Shown: positions 7,362 through 14,684, counted from the stretch's first letter. The stretch is 22,317 bases of DNA from Treponema sp. UBA7590 (GCA_002478955.1 DLKK01000110.1:1-22317), one strand, 5' to 3'. Notes: generated by a model from the letters alone, not told the origin. A program made the numbers and translations.

Positions 7362-7667
7362 CTATTTTTCCATCAGCGCAAGAAGTTTCAAAAATCCGCT
7401 GTCTGATTTCTGAAGTTCCTTTGAACCACGAGTAATTTTACAAAGCGACATATTGTAAATTCTTGCAATTTCACGCTGAGTCGTCCCGGCCTTAAGCTCC
7501 TTCACAACCTGCCAGCGTTCCGCAAAATCGCGCCGCTCATTCGGAGTAAAAAGGCAATTGAACACCGATTTTAATTCTTCCTTATCCCTAATCTTTAGCA
7601 AAAGCCCGCAAAGCTCATCATAACTTTCCAAAAGCACCGGATTTTCTTCATTGCCGTTCTTATTCAT
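7362..7667 (-). CDS. TrpR/YerC/YecD-family DNA-binding protein
   Basis: The 101-residue protein matches the Trp-repressor superfamily branch typified by B. subtilis YerC: a helical N-terminus, then LFTPNERRDFAERWQVVKEL and the helix-turn-helix GTTQREIARIYNMSLCKITR. Members bind DNA as dimers; tryptophan binding is shown for TrpR but not assumed for this branch. The start is the ATG at 7667 because an excellent promoter ends only 6 bases before it. Upstream extension of the frame would run through that promoter. No Shine-Dalgarno is present. It stands alone, converging on the ankyrin gene across repeat A. Target genes are unknown; no trp genes are nearby. Confidence 0.85.
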   Translation of the reverse strand: MNKNGNEENPVLLESYDELCGLLLKIRDKEELKSVFNCLFTPNERRDFAERWQVVKELKAGTTQREIARIYNMSLCKITRGSKELQKSDSGFLKLLALMEK

Positions 7668-7673
7668 AGAAAC

Positions 7674-7701
7674 ATTATACCATATTTTTCCCGAATGTCG
7701 A
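7674..7701 (-). promoter_or_regulatory. Promoter of the YerC-like gene, leaderless
   Basis: On the minus strand TCGACA (7696-7701), a 16-base spacer, an extended TGG and a perfect TATAAT (7674-7679) precede the ATG by 6 bases. Transcription should start at or next to the ATG. Confidence 0.7.
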
Positions 7702-7798
7702 GCTATGCTAATCGAGCACACCTTCTGCTGCGCACTGCTCGCACTTTTGAAACCGCTCATTCCGCAGTTCGATTCTCTGTAATTCAGTTAAAATAAAA

Positions 7799-7823
7799 AA
7801 ACAGCACCAAGCCAGTGCTGTTT
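7799..7823 (-). terminator. Terminator of tRNA-Glu
   Basis: The 9-bp stem AAACAGCAC (7799-7807) with 7815-7823 and a 7-base loop is followed on the minus strand by a U run. It lies just downstream of tRNA-Glu. Confidence 0.75.
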
Positions 7824-7836
7824 CAAAAAAAACTTA

Positions 7837-7908
7837 TAGCCCCTAGGAGAATCGAACTCCTGTTGACGGAATGAGAATCCGCTGTACTAGCCGTTATACG
7901 AAGGGGCC
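7837..7908 (-). tRNA. tRNA-Glu (anticodon CTC)
   Basis: Read on the minus strand it forms a complete cloverleaf of 72 nt without an encoded CCA. The acceptor is GGCCCCT/AGGGGCT, with G-U at the first pair. The anticodon arm is GCGGA-TTCTCAT-TCCGT, so the anticodon is CTC, reading GAG. The T arm is AGGAG-TTCGATT-CTCCT. The discriminator is A. Confidence 0.93.
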
Positions 7909-7915
7909 AAAAAAA

Positions 7916-7991
7916 AACGAGGCTTTCCGCAAAAATTATAACTGCCGAAATAACTCCGTGTACAGCAATAATTCTTCCGGACAGCCTCGTT
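7916..7991 (-). terminator. Large-loop terminator of tRNA-Gln overlapping the tRNA-Glu promoter
   Basis: AACGAGGCT at 7916-7924 and its perfect complement at 7983-7991 form a 9-bp stem around a loop of about 58 bases, with further CCG/CGG pairing. On the minus strand it is followed by eight or more U's. The loop contains TATAAT (7935-7940) with a TGTACA-like -35 (7959-7964), a probable promoter for tRNA-Glu. Confidence 0.5.
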
Positions 7992-7994
7992 ATC

Positions 7995-8065
7995 TTCCCC
8001 AAGGAGGATTCGAACCCCCACAGTCAGAACCAGAATCTGAAGTGCTACCATTACACAATCGGGGA
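7995..8065 (-). tRNA. tRNA-Gln (anticodon CTG)
   Basis: The minus strand gives a 71-nt cloverleaf. The acceptor is TCCCCGA/TTGGGGA, the D arm is GTGTAATGGTAGCAC, and the anticodon arm is TCAGA-TTCTGGT-TCTGA with anticodon CTG. The T arm is GGGGG-TTCGAAT-CCTCC and the discriminator is A. CCA is not encoded. Confidence 0.93.
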
Positions 8066-8080
8066 ATGCAATGTTCTAAA

Positions 8081-8109
8081 AGAATACGTATTTTTCTTAT
8101 TTTTGTCAA
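8081..8109 (-). promoter_or_regulatory. Promoter of tRNA-Gln
   Basis: Minus-strand TTGACA (8104-8109), a 17-base spacer and TATTCT (8081-8086) lie just upstream of the tRNA 5' end at 8065. Confidence 0.75.
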
Positions 8110-8220
8110 GTGCTGGTTTCAAAAAATCAAAAAAAATTACGATTTTACGAACAGTTTCTTGCAGATGCTTAAATTTTTGCACCAACTAAATAAAACTCAA
8201 CATTCAATCTTTTTAGTGAT

Positions 8221-8248
8221 TTTCCATTTTTTTCTTTCGTGCTACACT
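8221..8248 (+). promoter_or_regulatory. Promoter of the 126-residue acidic protein operon, leaderless
   Basis: TTTCCA (8221-8226), a 16-base spacer and an extended TGC-TACACT (-10 at 8243-8248) end 6 bases before the ATG at 8255. No Shine-Dalgarno is present. Confidence 0.6.
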
Positions 8249-8254
8249 CTTCGT

Positions 8255-8635
8255 ATGACAGACGACGAACTTCTTGTTGATTCATACAAAAAAATCCTTG
8301 AACAAGTCAAGGAAAATTCAAAATACCTTTCAAAAGACAAATACGAATACACAAAAGAATTAACCGACGAATGTGCCGATTTGACTGCAATCCTAAGCGA
8401 CATTCTTCCAGAAATCACCGGATTGGAATCCATGAATGCCCTGGACGAGGAAGACTACGCTTTTATGTACGAAATGCTGGATTCTTATGCGGAAAATTTT
8501 ATTGTTGACGGCAGGAACCCAGAAACTTTGCAAAAAGACACAGAAACCTATGAACAGCTGATGGACATTCTTGCTGTTCTTGAAAAAAATTATGTTCCGC
8601 AAGATTACAATCCGGACGAAGAAGACGAGGATTAA
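8255..8635 (+). CDS. Conserved-looking acidic protein of unknown function
   Basis: The product is 126 residues, strongly acidic and predicted mainly helical, with no signal peptide or membrane segment. It ends in DEEDED. I do not recognise a family. The frame is open far upstream through the tRNA-Gln region, but those codons are not plausible protein; the ATG at 8255 follows a promoter by 6 bases. It is followed after 1 base by the RluA-type pseudouridine synthase, whose GAGG ribosome binding site lies inside its last codons. The two are therefore translationally coupled, and a role linked to rRNA modification or ribosome biogenesis is possible but unproven. Confidence 0.75.
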   Translation: MTDDELLVDSYKKILEQVKENSKYLSKDKYEYTKELTDECADLTAILSDILPEITGLESMNALDEEDYAFMYEMLDSYAENFIVDGRNPETLQKDTETYEQLMDILAVLEKNYVPQDYNPDEEDED

Positions 8636-8636
8636 A

Positions 8637-9644
8637 ATGGCAAAAATATTGGCAGGAACCCAACAAAAAAAAGAACTCAAACCAGACTTCGGACATGAAA
8701 AAATTGAAGTGCTTTACGAAGATGAACACATCGCTATAATCTTCAAACCAAGCGGAATGCTGAGCGTGCCTTACCCAGGAAGCAACAACAAAACCGCACA
8801 ATCCGCGCTTGAACAACTAATGCGAAAAAAAGGAACTTACAATTCAAACCACAGACCGTTCGTTGTCCATCGTCTTGACCGCGACACTTCCGGCGTGATG
8901 ATGTTCGCGCTTACACAAGATGCACAGAAAAAAATCATGGAAAACTGGCAAAAAATGGTCAAAGAACGACTTTACCGCGCTGTTGCCGAAAACCCAAAAA
9001 ACGGAATCCTTCCAGAAACCGGCACAATTGATGATGAAATTGCATACAACGCCCACAACATCGGATTTGTTCCAAAAAAAGACGACCATCCGGCGCTTAA
9101 CAACGCCACAAAAAAGGCGCTCCACGCAGAAAAAAACACAAGCCGCAATGAAAAATCAATTTACGAAAGAAATCTTCTTATCAAAAATGGAAAAGCTGAA
9201 TTCAAGACAATTTCCGCACGGACAAATTATAAAATAATCACGCGTGGAAAATATCACACACTTTTTGAGCTAAGCCTTGAAACCGGCCGCAAAAACCAGA
9301 TCCGTGCCCATCTTGCAAGCAAAGGCTACCCGCTTGCAGGCGACGAAAATTACCGCGCCCAGACCGATCCATTCCACAGGCTTGCGCTACACGCCCGGAC
9401 ATTGGAATTCACGCATCCATACACAGAAAAACACATGAAATTTGAAATCCCAGAACCACAAGAATGGATGGAAACCGTCCAGCAGAATTCAGGAAATATT
9501 CCTGCCGTTTGGGCAACGAAAACACAGCGTGACAGAAAACATGAAAACAAAAAAAATTACGCTGAATTTTCCGGGCAAAAAATTCCAAGCCACAAAAAAC
9601 TTTCAAAAATGGATTTTATTTCCCGCGGAAAATTCCACAAATAA
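8637..9644 (+). CDS. RluA-family pseudouridine synthase
   Basis: The 335-residue enzyme converts uridine to pseudouridine in rRNA or tRNA. The catalytic motif is HRLDRDTSGVMMFA, with Asp81 as nucleophile. Downstream come the family blocks TGRKNQIRAHLASKGYPLAGDENY and HARTLEFTHP. There is no N-terminal S4 domain: the protein begins directly with the strand leading to IIFKPSGMLSVPYP. A basic C-terminal tail of about 50 residues (many Lys and Arg) extends past the core. The start is the ATG at 8637, with GAGG 6 bases before it; earlier in-frame starts would lie inside the preceding gene. The exact target uridine cannot be told by eye. Confidence 0.92.
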   Translation: MAKILAGTQQKKELKPDFGHEKIEVLYEDEHIAIIFKPSGMLSVPYPGSNNKTAQSALEQLMRKKGTYNSNHRPFVVHRLDRDTSGVMMFALTQDAQKKIMENWQKMVKERLYRAVAENPKNGILPETGTIDDEIAYNAHNIGFVPKKDDHPALNNATKKALHAEKNTSRNEKSIYERNLLIKNGKAEFKTISARTNYKIITRGKYHTLFELSLETGRKNQIRAHLASKGYPLAGDENYRAQTDPFHRLALHARTLEFTHPYTEKHMKFEIPEPQEWMETVQQNSGNIPAVWATKTQRDRKHENKKNYAEFSGQKIPSHKKLSKMDFISRGKFHK

Positions 9645-9666
9645 AACCACAAAAAAAGGAACTTTT

Positions 9667-9990
9667 ATGAACGAAAAGAAATTAATCATCGCAATGGCCG
9701 CATTTATAGTCGCAGGAATTGTATTTCTTGCAGCAGGTTTTTATTTTTCTTCAAAAAACTACCAAAAAGCCCTTGCCGACAGCCATGAAAACCCAGAAGA
9801 AAAACGCAAAGCCGTAATCATGGGAAAACTCTGCGGAATAATCGCGCTTGCACTCGGCGGCTTAACAATAGCCTCTGGAATCATAATCAAAGTTCTTCCT
9901 CAAATGTTCCGCTATCTTTCATTTATTTACGTTCTTGCATTGATTGCATGTTTTGCAGCATTGACTTTTTCTTTTGGGCGCAAAAAATAA
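9667..9990 (+). CDS. Small membrane protein with three transmembrane segments
   Basis: The 107-residue protein has hydrophobic segments at about 6-28, 52-75 and 82-102. Between the first two is a charged loop, SSKNYQKALADSHENPEEKR. AGGA lies about 7 bases before the ATG at 9667. The frame extends upstream into the pseudouridine synthase gene, but that part is a shadow. It is third in the apparent operon from 8255, starting 22 bases after the synthase. No family recognised. Confidence 0.75.
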   Translation: MNEKKLIIAMAAFIVAGIVFLAAGFYFSSKNYQKALADSHENPEEKRKAVIMGKLCGIIALALGGLTIASGIIIKVLPQMFRYLSFIYVLALIACFAALTFSFGRKK

Positions 9991-9997
9991 CCGCAAA

Positions 9998-10094
9998 CCG
10001 GCGTTCCAGGGTTCCGCTGTCGCTCATTAAAATTATGCGCCATTTTTTCAAATGCCGCATAATTTTAACGCTGCGCGCCCTTACATGCCGGCGC
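9998..10094. repeat. GC-rich intergenic repeat element, copy B, with a large palindrome
   Basis: It lies between convergent genes. It starts CCGGCGTTCCAGGGTTCCGC and continues with CGCTCATT, closely matching copy C (CGTTCCGGGTTCCGC then CGCTCATT). It ends in CGCTGCGCGCCC and GCCGGCGC words. The centre, 10027-10068, is a hairpin: a 13-bp stem (TTAAAATTATGCG and complement), a C-C mismatch, a 5-bp stem CATTT/AAATG and loop TTTC. It probably also separates the two converging transcripts. Confidence 0.6.
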
Positions 10095-10097
10095 AAG

Positions 10098-11885
10098 TTA
10101 CATTCTGTAAACAAGAATTTTATCCGCTTTCAAAAGAATTTCCTTATCTTTCGCAAAAACAGAAATATCTTTTCCAGTCAAACCGCAATCCACAACAATT
10201 CCAATTTTTTCAGAAGCATCTTCTGCAGTCTTTACAATATGCACAATCCTGTCGTCACCAACCTTATCAGAATCAGAATAAATAAAAACATAATCACAAC
10301 TTCGCATTGCAGGATGTTCTTTTCGCAAGGCAATAAGTTTTTTTGTAAAATCCAGTTCTTCCGAAAATCTACCTTCCTCAATTTCTTTCCACGGCATGCA
10401 GCGACGGTTATCCGGGTCAAAACTTCCAGGCAAAAGAATTTCTGTTCCATAATAAATGCACACAGAACCAGTCATTGCAAAAAGAAGAACCAGAGTCTGC
10501 AACGCAGTCGTCTTGGTTCCACCGCAACGGTTCAAGATTCGGATTGTGTCATGGCTATCCATCTGATTAAAAAGGACACGGTTTGTCTGCTTAAAATACA
10601 TTGAATAGCAACGGTTTACCGCATATTCAAACTTTTTTACATTCCACTGATTTGAGCAACAAAAATCCGCAATTCCATTCTGCAAAGGATAATTCATAAC
10701 AGAATCATATTCGTCACCACGGAGCCAAGGCAATGAATTATGCCAGATTTCACCAATAATATAAAAATCTGACTTTATTTCGCACATCGCCTTTTTCAGT
10801 TCCTTGCAGAAAGCATGAGAAACCTCATTCGCCACGTCAAGTCGGAGCGCATCAATGTCATAATTTTTTACCCAGTTTCTGCACACATCGATTATATATT
10901 TTCTACATTCAGGATTATTTGTATTCAGTTTTGGCATATAATCAACAAACGCAAACGAATAGAATTTTCCAACACCGGCGTTTCCTTTTTTGTAGCCAAA
11001 ACCCGGCTCAACAAAATCAAAATCATTCACCATGAACCAGTCTTTGTATCTTGATTTTTCCCGGTTTTTCCATACATCCTGCCATTTTTCAAAAAACCAG
11101 CCAGAATGATTAAAAACTCCATCAAACATTATTTTTATTCCACGCTTGTGCGCTTCCTGGACATAAGTCTTTACAGTTTCAGAAGTTCCAAATTCCTCAT
11201 CAATCAGATTGTAGTCATCTGTGTTATATTTATGCTGGCTTGAAGATTTATTTATCGGCGTTGTGTAAATTCCGGTGATTCCAAGCTCCTTCAGATAATC
11301 AAGTTTATCGATTATGCCCTGAATATTTCCGCCGTAAACTGGTTCCGGACCAGAATGCCCGCAAGGAATCTGCTCGCCAAATTTTGGCCAAGGCAAAAGA
11401 TTTTTTGGCGTAAAATCGCTTTTTCCCCGGCAGAATCTTGCTGGAAAAATCTGATACCAAACAGTGTTTTCCGCCCATTTCGGAGTTTTATTTATGTCAG
11501 CAGGATTCATCCACGGAAAAATAAAAAATCCATGCCGGTTTCCGCCATTTTCAAATTCATACTTTGTAAAAAATCCATCATAAGAATAAAAAAATTCTTC
11601 GCTTCCGCTTACAAGGCGAAAATAATATGAGAGGCGCTTAAATTCCGGTTTTAAAGAAATTGTCCACCTAAAATGATCCTGAAGCTCCTTTTTTTCAAGA
11701 ATTTCAGATTCATTACCTGTCCAGTTCCAGTCACCGCCCAAAATTCCGCCGGCAAAAGGATCACCGCTAACAATAAAAACACGCTCAACATCTTTTCCAG
11801 TAAGAATATTTATTTCAAGAGTGTCTTTATCCAAAGGATAACAAAAATTATCAAATGCGTAATGTTGTACTGCTGCCAAATTCAT
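10098..11885 (-). CDS. GH13 alpha-amylase family enzyme (cyclomaltodextrinase/neopullulanase type)
   Basis: The 595-residue protein hydrolyses alpha-glucans such as maltodextrins or cyclodextrins. It has an N-terminal beta-sandwich of about 120 residues (CBM34-like), then the catalytic barrel. VYGGNIQGIIDKLDYLKELG (183-202) is typical of this subfamily. Region I is DGVFNH (255-260). Region II is ALRLDVANE with nucleophile Asp350. Region III is GEIWH with acid/base Glu379. Region IV is MDSHD with Asp446. All catalytic residues are present. There is no signal peptide, so it acts in the cytoplasm on imported oligosaccharides. The start lacks a Shine-Dalgarno; a TAGAAT box lies 6 bases before the ATG. 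It is read divergently from the metallo-hydrolase gene. Confidence 0.93.
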   Translation of the reverse strand: MNLAAVQHYAFDNFCYPLDKDTLEINILTGKDVERVFIVSGDPFAGGILGGDWNWTGNESEILEKKELQDHFRWTISLKPEFKRLSYYFRLVSGSEEFFYSYDGFFTKYEFENGGNRHGFFIFPWMNPADINKTPKWAENTVWYQIFPARFCRGKSDFTPKNLLPWPKFGEQIPCGHSGPEPVYGGNIQGIIDKLDYLKELGITGIYTTPINKSSSQHKYNTDDYNLIDEEFGTSETVKTYVQEAHKRGIKIMFDGVFNHSGWFFEKWQDVWKNREKSRYKDWFMVNDFDFVEPGFGYKKGNAGVGKFYSFAFVDYMPKLNTNNPECRKYIIDVCRNWVKNYDIDALRLDVANEVSHAFCKELKKAMCEIKSDFYIIGEIWHNSLPWLRGDEYDSVMNYPLQNGIADFCCSNQWNVKKFEYAVNRCYSMYFKQTNRVLFNQMDSHDTIRILNRCGGTKTTALQTLVLLFAMTGSVCIYYGTEILLPGSFDPDNRRCMPWKEIEEGRFSEELDFTKKLIALRKEHPAMRSCDYVFIYSDSDKVGDDRIVHIVKTAEDASEKIGIVVDCGLTGKDISVFAKDKEILLKADKILVYRM

Positions 11886-11932
11886 AATTTCATTCTATTC
11901 TAAAGATTCGCATTGTGCTATACTAAAATGGA
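11886..11932. promoter_or_regulatory. Compact divergent promoter, both sides apparently leaderless
   Basis: Only 47 bases separate the two ATGs. Plus strand: an extended TGC-TATACT (-10 at 11919-11924) lies 8 bases before the ATG at 11933. Minus strand: overlapping TAGAAT boxes, the nearer one 6 bases before the ATG at 11885. Neither start has a Shine-Dalgarno. The -35 elements are weak and overlap the opposite promoter. Confidence 0.5.
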
Positions 11933-12784
11933 ATGAAAACAAGAGAATTTAACGGTTCAATAGAATTTACAAACAACGGACAACTTTCACTTTTCTTTTT
12001 GGGAACAGGAGGGGCTTTTTCAAAAAAATATTTTCAGAACAATGTTCTTGTCATAAAAGGAAATTCACATATATTGATTGACTGCGGAACTCTGTGTCCT
12101 TTTGCATTTTCACTTTTTAACTCGCAGATAACACAAGTCAGGAATTTTTTGCTTACGCACAATCATGCTGACCACATCGGTGGAATGGAAGAAGTCGCAC
12201 TTTTGAATATGTACGTAACAAGGCAAAGTCCCAACATTCTGATAACAGACAAATTCAAGAAACTTCTATGGAATGAATCTTTAAAAGGTGGATTAAAAAC
12301 CAAGGGCGAAAATTTTTCAAAATCAAATATGACTTTCGAGAATTATTTCCACCAGATAAAACCAAAAAAAATCAAAAATTCTCCGCGTCCATTCTATGAA
12401 GCTGATATTGGCGAAATAAATTTAAAGATTTTCCGCACAAAACATGTATTTACAAATAAAAACAACTGGAAAAACAGCTATTATTCCGTCGGAGTCCTTA
12501 TCGATAACAGAATAATTTTCACCGGAGATTCCCAGGCGGACAAAGAACTTATTGAATGGCTTACATCTGACTTTAAAATTGAATATATTTTTCACGACTG
12601 CCAATTTGGTCATAACGCAGTTCACACAGATTACGAAAAACTTTTGCAGATTATTCCACAAGATTTGCGAAAAAAAACTTATCTTTGCCACTATAGCGAC
12701 AATGCTGACCAGAATATTCTTCGTGTCAAAAATGATGGATTTGCAGGTTGCGTAAAACGAGGAATTTATTACGATTGCGACTAA
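11933..12784 (+). CDS. Metallo-beta-lactamase-fold hydrolase, RNase Z/phosphodiesterase-like
   Basis: The 283-residue protein opens with FFLGTGGAFS and has the metal motif HNHADH (76-81) followed by IGG. Later come IIFTGDSQAD, HDCQFGHNAVH and LCHYSDN, which supply further metal ligands. This is the RNase Z-like branch of the fold, which includes tRNA 3' processing nucleases and cyclic-nucleotide phosphodiesterases. It lacks an obvious RNase Z exosite arm, so a tRNA role is not assured. It is cytoplasmic, with no signal peptide. A -10 box sits 8 bases before the ATG; an earlier ATG in another frame stops after two codons. Substrate unknown. Confidence 0.85.
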   Translation: MKTREFNGSIEFTNNGQLSLFFLGTGGAFSKKYFQNNVLVIKGNSHILIDCGTLCPFAFSLFNSQITQVRNFLLTHNHADHIGGMEEVALLNMYVTRQSPNILITDKFKKLLWNESLKGGLKTKGENFSKSNMTFENYFHQIKPKKIKNSPRPFYEADIGEINLKIFRTKHVFTNKNNWKNSYYSVGVLIDNRIIFTGDSQADKELIEWLTSDFKIEYIFHDCQFGHNAVHTDYEKLLQIIPQDLRKKTYLCHYSDNADQNILRVKNDGFAGCVKRGIYYDCD

Positions 12785-12821
12785 AATAGGATCCTAAACA
12801 AATCTAATATATAAAAATAAT

Positions 12822-12855
12822 CATAAAAAAAGAGTGTACCAAAAAGTACACCCTT
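12822..12855 (-). terminator. Terminator downstream of tRNA-Arg
   Basis: The minus-strand RNA forms a 10-bp stem (12830-12839 with 12846-12855, one G-U) followed by seven U's. On the plus strand the same pair is an A-C mismatch, which supports minus orientation. Confidence 0.75.
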
Positions 12856-12858
12856 AAA

Positions 12859-12932
12859 TGTCCCGAGCGCGAGTCGAACGCGCGACCTTCCGCTTAGGAG
12901 GCGGACGCTCTATCCAGCTGAGCTACTGGGAC
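12859..12932 (-). tRNA. tRNA-Arg (anticodon CCT)
   Basis: The 74-nt minus-strand cloverleaf has D stem GCTC/GAGC and anticodon arm TCCGC-CTCCTAA-GCGGA, giving anticodon CCT for AGG codons. The T arm is GCGCG-TTCGACT-CGCGC and the discriminator is A. CCA is not encoded. The acceptor GTCCCAG/TCGGGAC contains an A6-C67 mismatch and a G7-U66 wobble. Confidence 0.9.
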
Positions 12933-12940
12933 GGATTTTT

Positions 12941-12964
12941 GCCATCATTTCTGATGGCTTTTTT
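12941..12964 (+). terminator. Plus-strand intrinsic terminator
   Basis: GCCATCA (12941-12947) pairs with TGATGGC (12952-12958) around a TTTC loop and is followed by six T's. The orientation serves plus-strand transcripts such as that of the metallo-hydrolase, beyond the antisense tRNA-Arg. The stem could also form at the 3' end of the fhs mRNA. Confidence 0.65.
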
Positions 12965-12969
12965 ACAAA

Positions 12970-14652
12970 CTAGAACAATCCAGAAATCACGCCATCATCA
13001 TCAACATCAATATTGAGTGCGGCAGGAGCTTTCGGAAGTCCCGGCATTGTCATAATATCACCGGCAAGCGCGACAACAAAACCTGCGCCAGCATAAAGCT
13101 GAACATCACGAACCGGAAAAACATAACCACTTGGAGCACCAATAAGTTTTGGGTCGTGGCTTATGGAATTTTGGGTTTTTGCAATACAAACAGGATAGTT
13201 CCCATATTCCTGCGCTTCAAAATCCTTAAGCTTTTTTAGAGCTTTATTATCAAATTCCACTGAACTAGCATGATATATTTCTTTTGCAATTTTTTCAATC
13301 TTTTTATCTAAAGAAAGTTCATTTTCATAAAGATAATGGAAGTTTGCATTTCCGCTGTCTGCAATTTCACAAACTGCCTTCGCAAGTTCAACCGCGCCTT
13401 CTCCACCTTTTCCCCAGCCTTCACACAAAACAGCACGAGAACCGTTTTCCTTGCAAAGTTTTTCAAGAAGAGCAATCTCTTCTTCTGTGTCAGTAATAAA
13501 TTTATTTACCGCAACAACGCTCGGAACCCCAAACTTAGAAATATTTCCAATATGCGCTTTTAAGTTTTCAAACCCCTTTTCCAGCGCGTCAACATTTGGC
13601 TTTGAAAGCTCAGTTTTCGCAACGCCACCATGCATCTTTAACGCACGGATTGTGGCAACAATAACAACAGCACTTGGCTCAAGTCCGGCAGCACGGCATT
13701 TAATATCCATAAATTTTTCAGCACCAAGATCCGCCGCGAAACCAGCTTCCGTAACAACATAATCACCACAAGCAAGAGCACTCAGAGTTGCGTTCACAGA
13801 ATTACATCCGTGAGCAATATTTGCAAAAGGACCGCCGTGAACAAAAGCCGGATTTTTCTCCAAAGTCTGAACAAGATTAGGTCTAATCGCATCTTTCAAC
13901 AAAGAAGCTACCGCTCCAGTACATTTCAAATCACCAAACTTTACATTTTCCTTATTGTAATTTTTTCCAATAATGATGTTAGAAATTCTTTCCTTTAATT
14001 CAGTGATTGAACGGCTGAGACAAATAATCGCCATAATTTCCGAAGCAACAGTTATCTGAAAATGGTCTTCACGTGGAGTTCCATCAGTTCTGTTTCCAAG
14101 ACCATCAACAACATTTCTAAGCTGGCGGTCATTCAGGTCAACGCAACGCTTCCAAGAAATTGTGCGAGGATCAATTCCCAGCTCATTTCCCTGCTGAATA
14201 TGATTATCAATAAGAGCCGCAATCAGGTTGTTTGCAATAGAAATAGCGTGAATATCACCAGTAAAATGAAGATTTATATCTTCCATCGGAACAATCTGAG
14301 CGTAACCGCCGCCACAAGCACCGCCTTTTACACCAAAACAAGGTCCAAGAGAAGGCTCTCGTAATGCAATTACTGATTTTTTTCCAATCTTTCTAAGTCC
14401 ATCGCCCAAACCAATAGAAACAGTAGATTTTCCTTCACCAGCAGGAGTTGGAGTAATCGCAGTAACTAAAATCAATTTTCCGCGTTTAGAAGAATCCGCA
14501 GCTTTATCCTGAAGTTCCCTAAGTTTTTTCATTGTAAGTTTTGCTTTGTAAGGTCCGTAAAGTTCAAGTTCCTCCGGTTTTATTCCAATCTTTTCAGCAA
14601 CATCCGAAATCGGAACCATCACATTTTTCTGAGCAATTTCAATATCTGTCAT
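12970..14652 (-). CDS. fhs: Formate--tetrahydrofolate ligase
   Basis: The 560-residue enzyme joins formate to tetrahydrofolate using ATP, giving 10-formyl-THF. It feeds purine and formyl-methionine synthesis and, in acetogens, the methyl branch of the Wood-Ljungdahl pathway. The P-loop is TPTPAGEGKST (68-78). Both family signatures are present: GVKGGACGGGYAQIVPMEDI and FVHGGPFANIAHGCNS. The length matches the family (about 555-560). The start is the ATG at 14652, with GAGG 8 bases before it. A start six codons earlier would overlap the ribosome binding site. It has its own promoter. No other one-carbon genes are in the window, so acetogenesis cannot be concluded. Confidence 0.98.
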   Translation of the reverse strand: MTDIEIAQKNVMVPISDVAEKIGIKPEELELYGPYKAKLTMKKLRELQDKAADSSKRGKLILVTAITPTPAGEGKSTVSIGLGDGLRKIGKKSVIALREPSLGPCFGVKGGACGGGYAQIVPMEDINLHFTGDIHAISIANNLIAALIDNHIQQGNELGIDPRTISWKRCVDLNDRQLRNVVDGLGNRTDGTPREDHFQITVASEIMAIICLSRSITELKERISNIIIGKNYNKENVKFGDLKCTGAVASLLKDAIRPNLVQTLEKNPAFVHGGPFANIAHGCNSVNATLSALACGDYVVTEAGFAADLGAEKFMDIKCRAAGLEPSAVVIVATIRALKMHGGVAKTELSKPNVDALEKGFENLKAHIGNISKFGVPSVVAVNKFITDTEEEIALLEKLCKENGSRAVLCEGWGKGGEGAVELAKAVCEIADSGNANFHYLYENELSLDKKIEKIAKEIYHASSVEFDNKALKKLKDFEAQEYGNYPVCIAKTQNSISHDPKLIGAPSGYVFPVRDVQLYAGAGFVVALAGDIMTMPGLPKAPAALNIDVDDDGVISGLF

Positions 14653-14684
14653 CAAACCAACCTCATGCAAGAAATAATATTTCT

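Noticed and set aside
7253..7435. A 60-codon plus-strand frame in repeat copy A
   Set aside because: It lies in the GC-rich repeat and runs antisense into the YerC-like gene, with no ribosome binding site.
7767..7777. GTTCGATTCTC on the plus strand, identical to the T-loop segment of the nearby tRNA-Glu, suggesting a tRNA remnant or attachment site
   Set aside because: Only 11 bases match, the stem pairs poorly, and there is no integrase or second attachment site nearby.
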